DNA from: Haloactinospora alba
GTDB lineage: Bacteria > Actinomycetota > Actinomycetes > Streptosporangiales > Streptosporangiaceae
Direction of reading: 5' to 3'
Assembly: GCF_006717075.1 (NCBI RefSeq)
Contig: NZ_VFQC01000001.1
Location: 1,178,001 to 1,242,000 of the forward strand
Length of the DNA: 64,000 bases
The position numbers and the translations under genes were made by a program. The notes beneath the pieces are model-generated. The model worked only from the letters and a program-made list of their open reading frames with translations, had not been told where the DNA came from and did no database searches. Shown in pieces: positions 17,690-26,475 of the stretch (position 1 is the stretch's first letter; every line of letters begins with the position of its first letter).

Positions 17690-19240
17690 TCACTCCTCCC
17701 CGTCCTCGTCCGGGTGGCCGTTGTAGTAGGACTCGCCGGGTTCGGTCTCCCCGAGGAGCTGCGAGATCGTCACCATGGTGTAACCCTGTTCCTCCAACCG
17801 CTCCAGGATGTCGGGCACCGCGTCGATCGTGGTCCCGTGGATGTCGTGCATGAGCACGATCGAACCGGGCTTCGCGTTCTTCAGCGCCTCTTTGCGGACC
17901 TTCCCGGCATTGCGGTTCTTCCAGTCGTTGGTGTCGACACTCCAGATGATCTCTGCGAGTCCCTCGCTACGGGACACCTGCGCTACCTTGTCGTTGGTGG
18001 CGCCGTAGGGCGGTCGCATGAGGTCCAGGGTGTAGCCGGTCTCACGGCGTACCAGGGCGTTGACGGTGGTGAGTTCCTCGCGGACCTCGGACTTGTCCAG
18101 CGTGGTGAGGTCGGAGTGGGTCACCGTGTGGTTGGCGAGTTCGTGGCCTTCCGCGTATTCGCGCCGCACGGTCTCCGGATGCTCGCGTGCCGGCTGGCCC
18201 GTGAGGAAGAACGTGGCCTTCGCGTTGTACTCGGCGAGCGCGTCGAGCAGCTCCGGGGTTCGCGCGCCGGGGCCGTCGTCGAACGTCAGTGCTATGCACT
18301 TCGCGGCGGCGGAGGAACAGTCGACGGAGTCGTCGCGTTCGGGAAGCCTTCCGGGGACACTCCCGTCGGCGGTGTCGTCCTTGGGAGGAGTGGCGGAGTC
18401 CTCGACGGCGGAACCGGGGCTGGGGTTCGTGGCCGCGGACTGTGCGCGTTCCCCGAGGTCCGATAGCAGGGAGGTGACGTCCTCCTTGGGGATGGTCGCG
18501 TTCACACGCCCCGCACCGGCTGGTGCGATCTGCCCCTGGTCGAACTCCACGACAAGGTCACCGTCCGGGTTGAACCCCATCGAGTCGTAGAGGTGCAGGA
18601 TGGGGTGGAGCGTGGAGGCGTCGACTTGTTCCTCGTTCAGGGAGTCCTTCACGAGACTGTCGAGCTCGGCGAGGTCCTCCTGGTTCCCCACGAGCTCGGT
18701 GGAGTAGGCGGTGTGCCCGCTCGTGGCGTCGTACCAGTAGGTGGTGTAGCTGGTGCGCTCCCCGTCGGAATCCTTCTCCTCCTGCACGAGCCGGACCGCG
18801 ACGACGTCCTCGGTCGCGACGCTGATGTCCCAGTCGATGGTGAGACTCTCGGCGTCGGCGGAGGCCGAGGTGAAATCGGAGACTTTCTGGCTTGTGGCGT
18901 CGTCGAGGCGTTGGGTCAACGGGTCGGCGTTGGGGATCTCCGGGTAGGAAACGTCGATCTGCGGGCCCTCATCCGAGGTCTCCTCCCGTTCGTCCAGGCC
19001 GGTTACCTCCGACGGGTCCACGCTCGTGAGCTGGTCGGGTTCCCCATTGGGTTTCTCCGGTTCCTCGCCGGGGCCGCTCGTCCCCCTGTCGTCCGGCGAG
19101 CACGAACCGATACTCAGGAGAAGGAGGACACTGGCGGCTGCTGCGGTGTACTTCAGGGACGACGACACGGGCCTTGTGAAACGCCGCGGCGTGACGAGGC
19201 CGCGAAGCGACGCGCGGAGATCGGCGAACTCGTTTCTCAC
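17690..19240 (-). CDS. Polysaccharide deacetylase lipoprotein (NodB domain) with N-terminal DUF3298-like domain
   Basis: Predicted cell-surface CE4 deacetylase, probably acting on peptidoglycan or another N-acetylated glycan. A signal peptide with lipobox (LLLLSIGSC) is followed by an acidic linker and an N-terminal domain (about 90-270) resembling DUF3298/RsiV-type modules. The C-terminal NodB domain (about 320-500) has TFDDGPG (motif 1), ELANHTVTHSDL (metal-binding HxxxH), RPPYGA, DTNDWKN and IVLMHDIHG. The GTG at 19240 gives a 516-aa product with short basic N-region; the frame continues to 19297. The domain combination resembles mycobacterial secreted deacetylases. Confidence 0.85.
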   Translation of the reverse strand: MRNEFADLRASLRGLVTPRRFTRPVSSSLKYTAAAASVLLLLSIGSCSPDDRGTSGPGEEPEKPNGEPDQLTSVDPSEVTGLDEREETSDEGPQIDVSYPEIPNADPLTQRLDDATSQKVSDFTSASADAESLTIDWDISVATEDVVAVRLVQEEKDSDGERTSYTTYWYDATSGHTAYSTELVGNQEDLAELDSLVKDSLNEEQVDASTLHPILHLYDSMGFNPDGDLVVEFDQGQIAPAGAGRVNATIPKEDVTSLLSDLGERAQSAATNPSPGSAVEDSATPPKDDTADGSVPGRLPERDDSVDCSSAAAKCIALTFDDGPGARTPELLDALAEYNAKATFFLTGQPAREHPETVRREYAEGHELANHTVTHSDLTTLDKSEVREELTTVNALVRRETGYTLDLMRPPYGATNDKVAQVSRSEGLAEIIWSVDTNDWKNRNAGKVRKEALKNAKPGSIVLMHDIHGTTIDAVPDILERLEEQGYTMVTISQLLGETEPGESYYNGHPDEDGEE

Positions 19241-19555
19241 GGGCAGACGTCTTTCACATCGATGGAGCGGCCATGTCCGGTGTGCAACCCCTCGCACCCT
19301 GGGCCGGGTCCAGTGGGGCAGCCAGAGCTCATAACGGCTTCCCAGACGAGCCTAAAACGTCGAAACGCGGAGGGGAGAACGCGACCCGTAATACCACGGG
19401 CAACATTCGTTCTCGAATGCGCAAAATCCTGCAGGAGGGCGCACTGTCCCGCGGGGAGGCGCTGCCCGGGAACTCCGCACCGCCAGCGGGTCGGGTGGGA
19501 CACCTCTCCCCCCGGGGAGGGCGGGGCCGCCGCGCCCGAATCCTCCGGTGTGGTC
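19241..19555. other. Intergenic region between deacetylase and metE leader
   Basis: About 315 nt with no supported gene. It contains the upstream regions of the divergent deacetylase and of the riboswitch-led metE transcript. A moderately AT-rich patch lies around 19360-19420. No other element was identified. Confidence 0.4.
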
Positions 19556-19765
19556 TATAGTGGCGAACGCGGTTGGTACACACGCGGCTACGCCCGCGCG
19601 TGTCGTAAGAGGGAACCCGGTGGGAGTCCGGGACTGCCCCGCAGCGGTGAACGGGAACGAACGTCACCACAAGCACTGGACACAGTGTGTCTGGGAAGCG
19701 GTGACCAGTAGGAGGGTGCGGCAGAAGCGCCGCGCGACGCCCGTGAGTCCGAATACCTGCCACCG
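19556..19765 (+). ncRNA. Cobalamin (B12) riboswitch upstream of metE
   Basis: The conserved cobalamin-aptamer landmarks occur in order. They are GGTTGGTAC near the 5' end, then GAGGGAACCCGGTG, GAGTCCGGGACTGCCCCGC (the B12 box core), GCGGTGA, and at the 3' end CCGTGAGTCCGAATACCTGCCAC. Spacing is normal. It lies about 180 nt before the cobalamin-independent methionine synthase gene, the classic arrangement in which B12 shuts off metE when a B12-dependent MetH can work. A metH gene elsewhere is therefore predicted. Confidence 0.93.
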
Positions 19766-19909
19766 CCCGTGGGCGCTCCCGCGCCCGCGGTGGTCCACGT
19801 CCCGAGGGAGGACGGCGGGCTCAGGCGGCGTGTTCGCCGTGTGTTCCTCGCTGGTTCTCCCCGAGTTCGTGGGCCCTGAGGCTGTTTTCGACGAGGGAGA
19901 GAAGAAGCC

Positions 19910-19951
19910 ATGGAACGTGACGATACGCGCCGCGGTGGTGATACACGATGA
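19910..19951 (+). CDS. 13-aa leader ORF overlapping the metE start
   Basis: ATG at 19910-19912 with a strong purine-rich site (GAGGGAGAGAAG) upstream encodes MERDDTRRGGDTR. Its TGA (19949-19951) overlaps the metE ATG (19948-19950) as ATGA. metE itself has only a weak ribosome-binding site, so metE translation is probably coupled to this leader. The peptide has no Met or Cys run that would suggest classical attenuation. Translation is inferred from the site and overlap only. Confidence 0.5.
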   Translation: MERDDTRRGGDTR

Positions 19952-22236
19952 CGACCACTGTGCACGGATACCCCAGAATCGGGCCGAACCGCGAACTCAA
20001 GCGGGCCAGTGAGTCCTACTGGGCCGGAGAGATACCTGCGGCGGAGCTCGACACGGTCGCTTCCAACCTACGACGTGGTGTCTGGGAGACCCTCCGTGAC
20101 GCTGGTGTGCGCGAGATCCCGTCGAACACGTTCTCCTACTACGACCACGTTCTCGACACCGCCCTGCTCTTCGGGTTGGTCCCCGAGCGCTTCGCCACGG
20201 TGGCCGACGGCGCCGACGGGCTCGACGCCGAGCTGCGGCGGTACTTCACCATGGCCAGGGGAGCGGAGGACGTTGCGCCCCTGGAGATGACGAAGTGGTT
20301 CGACACCAACTACCACTACCTGGTCCCGGAGCTCTCTCCGCGGACACGGCCGCGCCTGGACAGCACCAAACCGATGGCGGAGTACACCCAGGCGCGGGAA
20401 CTGGGTATCGAGACCCGGCCCGTCGTACTCGGTCCGCTCACGCTATTGCTGTTGGCGAAACCGGCATCGGAGGCTCCCGAGGGGTGGCGTCCCGTCCAGC
20501 TCTTGGCGGACCTGCTTCCCTGCTACGCCGAACTGTTCCGCCAACTGGCCGCCTCGGGGGTGCAACAGGTCCAGCTCGACGAGCCGATACTCGCCACTGA
20601 CGAGGGACAGGCGGAGCTGGCCGCGTTGGAACGTGCCTACACCGAACTCGGTGAGGTGACCGAACGGCCGGAGATCCTCGTATCCACCTATTTCGGATCG
20701 ATCGGCCCGGACGCGTTGCGGATCCTCAAGCACAGCCGTGTGGAACGTATCGGTCTGGACCTGGTCACCGCGCCGGAGGGGGTCGACGACCTCGCCCAAG
20801 TGTCCGGGATCGGAGACAAGACCCTGGTTGCCGGCGTGGTCGACGGCCGCAACGTGTGGCGCACCGACATCGCCCGGACGATGTCCACGCTGGGCTCCCT
20901 CCTGGGGCTTGTCGGCGACGTCACCGTGAGCACCTCCTGCTCCCTGCTGCACGTACCCATCGACGTGGACGCCGAGACGGGGCTGCCCGCGGAGCTGCGG
21001 GAGCGACTGGCGTTCGCACGGCAGAAGCTCGACGAGGTGGTTCTGCTCGGCCGGGCACTGTCGGCGGGTGACGAGGAGATCGCAGCAGAGCTGGAACGCG
21101 CGCGTGCCGTCACCGACGCGGGGACACCGTCCTCGTTCACCAACCGGCACGTGCGGGAACGGTTGGAGGCGCTGGGCGAGACCGCCACGCGCGGCGGCCA
21201 GCGCCGGCGGGAGGAGAACACCACGTCCCCACTCCCGCCGCTGCCAACTACGACGATCGGTTCCTTCCCCCAGACCACGGACGTGCGCAAGGCACGCGCG
21301 GACTACCGTGCCGGGCGCATCGACCAGAGCGAGTACGAGCTACGGATGCGCTCCGAGATCGACCGCGTCATCGCCCTACAGGAGGACATCGGGCTTGACG
21401 TCCTGGTGCACGGCGAACCCGAGCGCAACGACATGGTGCAGTACTTCGCCGAGCGTATGGACGGGTTCGTCACCACGCAGCACGGCTGGGTGCAGTCCTA
21501 CGGCTCGCGGTGCGTCCGGCCACCGATCCTCTACGGGGACGTTTCCCGTAGCGGCCCCATGACCGTGGACTGGATCACCTACGCACAGTCGCGTACCCGC
21601 AAACCGGTCAAGGGGATGCTCACCGGCCCGGTGACGATGCTCGCGTGGTCCTTCGTCCGGGACGACCAGCCGCTGGGTGAAACCGCGCGCCAGGTGGCGT
21701 TGGCCCTGCGGGACGAGGTCTCTGACCTGGAACAGGCCGGAATCCGGCACGTCCAGGTGGACGAGGCCGCCCTGCGCGAGCTCCTGCCGTTGCGTGCCGA
21801 GTTCCGCGACGCCTACCTCGACTGGGCGGTGGGAGCGTTCCGGCTGGCGACGTCAGGGGCGGCGGCCAGTACCTGGATTCACACGCACATGTGCTACTCG
21901 GAGTTCGGCAAGATCGTCGGGGCGATCGAGGAGCTCGACGCCGACGTCACCAGTGTCGAGGCCGCCCGTTCCCACATGGAACTGGTGGAGGACATCGCCG
22001 CCGCGGGCTACGGTCGCGGAATCGGGCCGGGCGTCTATGACATCCACTCGCCGCGGGCTCCCGGCGTGGAGGAGATCGAGACAGCGCTACGCAGCGCGCT
22101 GCGAGCGGTTCCACCGGAACGGCTGTGGGCCAATCCCGACTGCGGACTGAAGACCCGGGACTACCCCGAGATCGAACCCGCACTGCGCAACATGGTGGAA
22201 GCCGTGCGGCGGGTCCGTGACGGGCTGGGAAGCTAA
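19948..22236 (+). CDS. metE: Cobalamin-independent methionine synthase
   Basis: Transfers methyl from 5-methyl-tetrahydropteroyltri-glutamate to homocysteine. At 762 aa it has two barrels. The N-terminal barrel begins TTTVHGYPRIGPNRELKRA. The C-terminal catalytic barrel begins PLPTTTIGSFPQT and holds the zinc ligands in WIHTHMCYSEF (His and Cys), the Glu of VTSVEAARS and the Cys of WANPDCGLKTR, so the active site is complete. It is led by a B12 riboswitch and a 13-aa coupled leader ORF. The TAA stop overlaps by 2 nt the stop of the convergent broken kinase gene. Confidence 0.95.
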   Translation: MTTTVHGYPRIGPNRELKRASESYWAGEIPAAELDTVASNLRRGVWETLRDAGVREIPSNTFSYYDHVLDTALLFGLVPERFATVADGADGLDAELRRYFTMARGAEDVAPLEMTKWFDTNYHYLVPELSPRTRPRLDSTKPMAEYTQARELGIETRPVVLGPLTLLLLAKPASEAPEGWRPVQLLADLLPCYAELFRQLAASGVQQVQLDEPILATDEGQAELAALERAYTELGEVTERPEILVSTYFGSIGPDALRILKHSRVERIGLDLVTAPEGVDDLAQVSGIGDKTLVAGVVDGRNVWRTDIARTMSTLGSLLGLVGDVTVSTSCSLLHVPIDVDAETGLPAELRERLAFARQKLDEVVLLGRALSAGDEEIAAELERARAVTDAGTPSSFTNRHVRERLEALGETATRGGQRRREENTTSPLPPLPTTTIGSFPQTTDVRKARADYRAGRIDQSEYELRMRSEIDRVIALQEDIGLDVLVHGEPERNDMVQYFAERMDGFVTTQHGWVQSYGSRCVRPPILYGDVSRSGPMTVDWITYAQSRTRKPVKGMLTGPVTMLAWSFVRDDQPLGETARQVALALRDEVSDLEQAGIRHVQVDEAALRELLPLRAEFRDAYLDWAVGAFRLATSGAAASTWIHTHMCYSEFGKIVGAIEELDADVTSVEAARSHMELVEDIAAAGYGRGIGPGVYDIHSPRAPGVEEIETALRSALRAVPPERLWANPDCGLKTRDYPEIEPALRNMVEAVRRVRDGLGS

Positions 22237-22241
22237 GTAAC

Positions 22242-22268
22242 GGGGCGGGACGGTCTCCGTCCCGCCCC
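22242..22268. terminator. Intrinsic terminator-like hairpin after metE
   Basis: A 12-bp perfect GC-rich stem (22242-22253 with 22257-22268) and a 3-nt loop start 5 nt after the metE stop. No T-run follows, as is common in high-GC actinobacteria. It can serve both converging genes. Confidence 0.65.
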
Positions 22269-22329
22269 ACCCGCAGCGGCTGTGTCCGTGGGGCCGGTCC
22301 GCAACCGCGTCCGCCCTGGGTCCCACGGA

Positions 22330-22363
22330 CCCGGGTCTGCGCCCTCCCGGGCGCAGACCCGGG
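22330..22363. repeat. 15-bp perfect stem-loop inside the broken kinase gene
   Basis: Arms 22330-22344 and 22349-22363 are exact reverse complements with a 4-nt loop. On the minus strand this encodes part of the C-terminal helix of the decayed kinase. It may act as a second terminator for metE read-through. Confidence 0.5.
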
Positions 22364-23274
22364 CGGAGAGGGCGTTGGCGCGGTCCAGGCACGTGGCGAG
22401 GGCCGTCTCCCCGAGCCCTCGCAGCACGGACCGGTTCTCCCCCCCCCCGAGCGCGCCGAACCGGTCCAGGGTCTCCAGAAGTCCAGCGGAGAAGGAATCC
22501 CCGGCCCCTACGCATCGACGCGCGCGGGCGGGGGCGGGTCACGACACCGTCAACGGTGTGCCACCGCCCCGCAGCGCGACCGCTTCCTCCCGCCCCCGGA
22601 TGAGGAACACCAGGTACGGGCCGAGTCCGGCCCACCGGCGAGCGCTCTCGAGAACGGGTCGACCGGGATAGAGCCACCGCAGGTCACCGGCGCTGACCTT
22701 GATCAGGCCGACGAGGGCGAGCTGCCGTTCGACCCGGGCCACCTCACGTTCCCGCCCGCCAGCGAGCGAGGGACGGATGTTGGGGTCGGTGCCGACGGGG
22801 GCCTCACCGCGTCGTCCGGCCAGCCATTCCTCCAGTACTTCCGCTCCTGGGGAGAGCGCCGTTGCCAAGGAACCGGCGTGCAGTGCGGAGACGTCCGGGG
22901 ACAGCGGGGCGGGAAGCTCGTCGGCGTCCCACTGCCAGTCCGCTGTTCCCCGAGCACGGAAGGTACGCTCCGCTCGACCGTCCCCGTCCAGCTCTGTGAT
23001 GGCCAGTACTGGGCTGCGGCGCCGCGACCAGGTCGCGGTCGTCAACACCGCGTGCGGCCGGATAGGCGTGCAGCGACCAGCCGAACCGGTCGTTGCTGAG
23101 GCGCGCCAACAGCGGTACCGGGACGCCGCAACGGGCCAGAGCGACCGAAACGTTGGCCGGAGCCCCGTCGGGGCCCCACCGGTACGTTCCGTTCCTGGCG
23201 CTGACCAGGCCGACCAGCGCCTCGCCGACAACGGTCAGCACGCACCGCGCCCCCGTTTCCGCACTGGTGCCGGG

Positions 23275-24372
23275 TCAGCCCCCGAGGTGGGAGAGGGCCT
23301 CCTTGCCAGTGTCGTCCATGATGCCTTTGACGTCGGAGAACTCCAGCGGTGCCGGGGCGTCCTCGCCCGCTTCGAGAGGGGGCATGACGTCGTACTCGAG
23401 CTGGATGTTGACATTGCCCTTACGGATCATCAGGTACGCGACCGAGGAGTTGCCGCTGCCCAGGTTCTCCTCGGTGAAGACGAGTTTGGCCTCGTCCCCC
23501 AGCTCGAGGTCCTGTTCCTTCTCCACGCTGCGTTCTCCGACACTGGGGTTCTCGTCGGTGGCGTAGTCGACGTTGGACTTGAAGTCGTCCTTGGCCCCCT
23601 CGATGGAGTCCGAGCCGCCGTAGGGGGTGCCGTAACGGGCGCTGAGGTTGCCGTACCCGTCGGTGTCGTCCGTCTGCCAGGTGCACGTACTGCTGTTCTC
23701 GGAGATGTTCTTGCTGCCGTCGCTGAGGCTGTACTCCTCGAGGGTGGACTCGGTCAGGGCGCCGCAGGGTTTCTCGGGCAGCGCGTAGGGGGGTTCGCCG
23801 TCGGCGCCCGAGTCACTGTCCCCGCCCTCGTCCTGGTCCTTGTTCTCGCTGTCCTTGCTGTCGTCGCTGCCGCCGCCGTCCTGTTCCTGCTCCTCGCCCT
23901 GGGAGTCGTCGGCTGCCGGCGGGCCGCTCGTACCGCCCCGGAGCAGCATCACCACGACGGCCACCACCAGGACGAGGATGATGGCGCCGCCGCCGATGAC
24001 GATCCACAACCCTGCGCTGCTCTTCTTCTGCGGGGGTTGTCCCGGTGGCCCGGGCGGGGGCGGGGGAGCACCGGGGCCGTAGGGCGGTTGGCCCCCCTGC
24101 TGCATCTGCTGTTCGGGAGGCGGAGGATACCCCGGACCGCCGGAGCCCGGCGGGGCGGCGCCGTACGGTTGCTGGTACCCGGGATGGCCGCCGGCAGGAT
24201 CACCGTAGGGAGGCTGCTGGTAGGGGCCACTGGGATACTGCTGGCCGGGGGCGGGTCCGCCCTGTTCGTAACCGGGTTGCCCATAGGGCCCCCCGTAGGG
24301 GGGCTGCCCCCCGGAGTTCCCCTCGCCATCCGGGAACTGCGGTGGCTGTGTGTAGGGACCGTTGTCGCTCAT
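23275..24372 (-). CDS. Single-pass membrane protein with proline-rich cytoplasmic region
   Basis: 365-aa protein. The first 115 residues are a Pro/Gly/Gln/Tyr-rich repeat-like tail (PPYGGPYGQPGYEQ...). One membrane helix follows (GLWIVIGGGAIILVLVVAVVVMLL, about 122-145), then an acidic Asp/Ser/Glu linker and an extracellular domain of about 165 residues with two Cys (PCGALTES, STCTWQ), reminiscent of DUF3558-type exported domains. Actinobacterial proteins of this layout are mostly uncharacterised. Not linked in an operon with its neighbours. Confidence 0.7.
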   Translation of the reverse strand: MSDNGPYTQPPQFPDGEGNSGGQPPYGGPYGQPGYEQGGPAPGQQYPSGPYQQPPYGDPAGGHPGYQQPYGAAPPGSGGPGYPPPPEQQMQQGGQPPYGPGAPPPPPGPPGQPPQKKSSAGLWIVIGGGAIILVLVVAVVVMLLRGGTSGPPAADDSQGEEQEQDGGGSDDSKDSENKDQDEGGDSDSGADGEPPYALPEKPCGALTESTLEEYSLSDGSKNISENSSTCTWQTDDTDGYGNLSARYGTPYGGSDSIEGAKDDFKSNVDYATDENPSVGERSVEKEQDLELGDEAKLVFTEENLGSGNSSVAYLMIRKGNVNIQLEYDVMPPLEAGEDAPAPLEFSDVKGIMDDTGKEALSHLGG

Positions 24373-24844
24373 GACTCCCCTCGCGCCAGCGTACGTTCGT
24401 AAACATCAGTGAGACGCGCATCGGCGCGTTCCTGGTTCCACCCGAAGGGCTTCGCACCCGGGCAACTGGACATGGCCGGATGCGAGAGCCGTAGGTGCGC
24501 AGCCGCAAACGCCCCAATCACCCGTCAGGCTGTCCGTCGCGTTACCGGAACGAGCGCGGTGGCGCTGGGGCCAAGCGTCCGAATCCTAATCTCTCACGAC
24601 GTGTCCGGTGGTAGCAGGGCCACTGTCGATGAGGAATCGTCACTCTCGCGAGCACAGAACGCCGGACCCGGGGTTCCGGTAGCCGTGGAATGTTCTCGGT
24701 ACTGCGGAGGGACTCTACGAGTACATCCGCGTCGGACGGTCTCGTCCCGCCCCCAGGAACGCTCCGTATCGTTGTTCGATCGCAACCCTCGCGCGGGGTG
24801 GTGCCGTCGGCCGCCAGTAGTGCCGCCTCCCGCTGGGGACGCCG
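24373..24844. other. Intergenic region, no gene supported
   Basis: About 470 nt between two minus-strand genes. Short frames exist but none has a plausible start plus coherent composition. It should contain the promoter of the proline-rich membrane protein and the 3' region of the hydrolase. No convincing terminator was picked out. Confidence 0.4.
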
Positions 24845-25873
24845 TCAGAACATCGAGATGTGCACGTGGTCGAAGTGGTTCTCGGTGATGCTGCCCCGGT
24901 CGGACATGTCGCGCCATCCCTCGTCGCCGCGTCGGATGTCCCAGATCTTCTGCCGGTAGATGATGTACATGATCCCCAGCCGTTCAGCGTTCTCCTGGGC
25001 CCACTCGGCGATCTCGTACCCGTGGTCGATCTGTTCCTGGGACGGCATCCGGCCGTTGTCGTCCACCATGAAGTCGCACGCCCGCCCCTTGGGGTGCTCC
25101 CCCACGACGTATCCACCGTCGGGCCGGTAGCAGCCCACACCGCCGTGCTCCTCGTTCTCCCCGAACTTCTCGATGATGATCTCCCTCATCTGCCGAGTGC
25201 GGGGGGTGAGGTTGTCGGGCGGTTCCATCTCCTGCTCGGGATAGTCGGCGATCAGCCCTTGGACCTCCTCGCGCTGTTCCTCCAGCTCGTCCAGGTCGTC
25301 CTCGGCCTGCTGGACCTTCTCGTCCGCGTTCTCCTGCGCCTTCTCGTTCCGCGAGACGGCCTGCTGCAACTGTTCGATCTTGTCCTGGTTGGAACTGGAC
25401 AGGTGCCCGATCAGTGAGGCGCGGTCGATGGTCTCCTGGGGCGAGTTGTCGACGAACAGGACCATGGCGGGGTCGATACCGCCGTTGGTGTAGCTCGCGA
25501 CGGCCAGTTGCTCCACCTGCTCGCGGGCTTCCTCGACCTTCTCCCGTGTCTGGTCGGCACGTTCCTTCGCGTCCTCGGCGTCCTGGAGGACGTCCTCCAT
25601 GTCCCGGAGCTCGCCGTTGTACTCGTCGCTCAGCCGATCGGAGCGTTCCCTGAGGGAGTCCAGGCTCTCCGTGGGTTCCTGCGGTGCGACGGGCCCTCCG
25701 GGAACAGCGCTGGCCGGCACGGGAAGGAGCGCACCGAGCAGAGCCGCGGTCGTCACTGCCGCGGCAGCGCCCCGGTGGCCGTGTCGGGTGCGGGAACCGG
25801 GGCGTGGGCAGGGAGGATCGGGTGCCCAGAAATCGGCGAAGTCGTCCGCTCCGGTTGATCGGCAGGGCTCCAC
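24845..25873 (-). CDS. Secreted coiled-coil protein with C-terminal M15-like (ARB-07466-type) domain
   Basis: Predicted exported cell-wall-associated protein, 342 aa. A Tat/Sec-like signal region ends LLGALLPVPASA. A long coiled coil (about 55-215, Glu/Gln/Lys/Arg heptads) resembles the N-terminal regulatory coil of NlpC/P60 endopeptidases. The C-terminal domain (about 230-342) has CYRPDGGYVVGEHPKGRACDFMV and ENHFDHVHISMF, with the His/Asp positions of D-Ala-D-Ala peptidase-like folds (H..D, HVH). The GTG at 25873 with GAGGAG upstream is preferred over a frame to 26104. The product is a peptidoglycan peptidase or a binding variant. Confidence 0.78.
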   Translation of the reverse strand: MEPCRSTGADDFADFWAPDPPCPRPGSRTRHGHRGAAAAVTTAALLGALLPVPASAVPGGPVAPQEPTESLDSLRERSDRLSDEYNGELRDMEDVLQDAEDAKERADQTREKVEEAREQVEQLAVASYTNGGIDPAMVLFVDNSPQETIDRASLIGHLSSSNQDKIEQLQQAVSRNEKAQENADEKVQQAEDDLDELEEQREEVQGLIADYPEQEMEPPDNLTPRTRQMREIIIEKFGENEEHGGVGCYRPDGGYVVGEHPKGRACDFMVDDNGRMPSQEQIDHGYEIAEWAQENAERLGIMYIIYRQKIWDIRRGDEGWRDMSDRGSITENHFDHVHISMF

Positions 25874-26475
25874 GTGGATTCGCTCCTCGGGGTTGTCGGG
25901 GTCGCACTGCGGTATGCAACACCGCCCGTTCGGGGCGGGCCGGCTTCGATCGCGACGCGGGGTCCGGACCGGGAACCGCCCGATGAGGAGGGGCGGCATG
26001 TGGGGTCGGGTCCGTCCTCGGGCCTCTGCGTTCGAGGCCCCGTCGATTCTAGCTCGCGTCCCGGAGGGGAGTTCGGCACCCGCGTGTGGCCCTGTGTATT
26101 CCACGGGTCACCGGGGCCGGATCGACAGAACGGAATGTGGCGGAAATTACCCCCAAATAGTACAAATTTGAGCAATTGTGTCGTGCTGTGCGTGGTTACG
26201 TAGGAGTGTGGATGTGAGTGAACGTGGAGAGCCGACCCGAAGCGCCGTGGTCTGTGGCGCGTGCCGGCGGTGTTGCGCCTGGCACTGGTCGGCCGGCGGC
26301 TGTTGTCGGATGAGCCGCTGACGAACGCGTTCCCCCGCCGGCGCCTGTAACGAGCGCCGCCCCCGTCCTTCGACCGCGACCGCACGCGCCCACCGGCTGT
26401 GGGCCGACGCGGGTCGTGAGTGCGCGCCCGGTACCGGGCAACGGACGAATCTCCGACCCAACCGACGAGGAAACA
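25874..26475. promoter_or_regulatory. Divergent upstream region of the coiled-coil hydrolase and metNIQ
   Basis: About 600 nt without a supported gene. A minus-strand TAGAAT at 26046-26051 could be the -10 of the hydrolase, leaving a leader of about 165 nt with small GC-rich stems. A distinctly AT-rich tract at 26150-26215 is a likely promoter for the metN side. I looked for a SAM riboswitch and found no recognisable aptamer. Confidence 0.4.

Larger units (their letters stand above)
22233..23241 (-). pseudogene. Broken PfkB-family sugar kinase (fructokinase-like)
   Basis: Kinase sequence is spread over two frames. The first frame from the GTG at 23239-23241 gives VVGEALVGLVSARNG...GAPANVSVALARCGVPVPLLARLSNDRFGW, the PfkB N-terminal lid and substrate region. 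Near 23010-23050 similarity shifts to another frame (PVLAITELDGDGRAE...GTADWQWDADELP...SALHAGSLATAL). That frame meets TGA at 22539-22541 and then continues with the catalytic VGAGDSFSAGLLETLD and a normal C-terminus (LATCLDRANALSARVC) to 22233. There is at least one frameshift and one stop, and the sequence around the stop suggests two further compensating indels. Decay or sequencing error are both possible. Confidence 0.75.

Noticed and set aside
22439-22448. Poly-C tract as a phase-variation switch of the kinase gene
   Set aside because: With 10 bases the frame is the same on both sides of the tract; the actual lesions are elsewhere in the gene.
22539-22541. Selenocysteine at the in-frame TGA of the kinase
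   Set aside because: No SECIS-like hairpin fits, PfkB kinases do not use selenocysteine, and a frameshift also breaks the gene.
26105-26475. SAM riboswitch before metNIQ
   Set aside because: The position is suggestive, but none of the conserved SAM-I/IV or SAM-II core words could be found.
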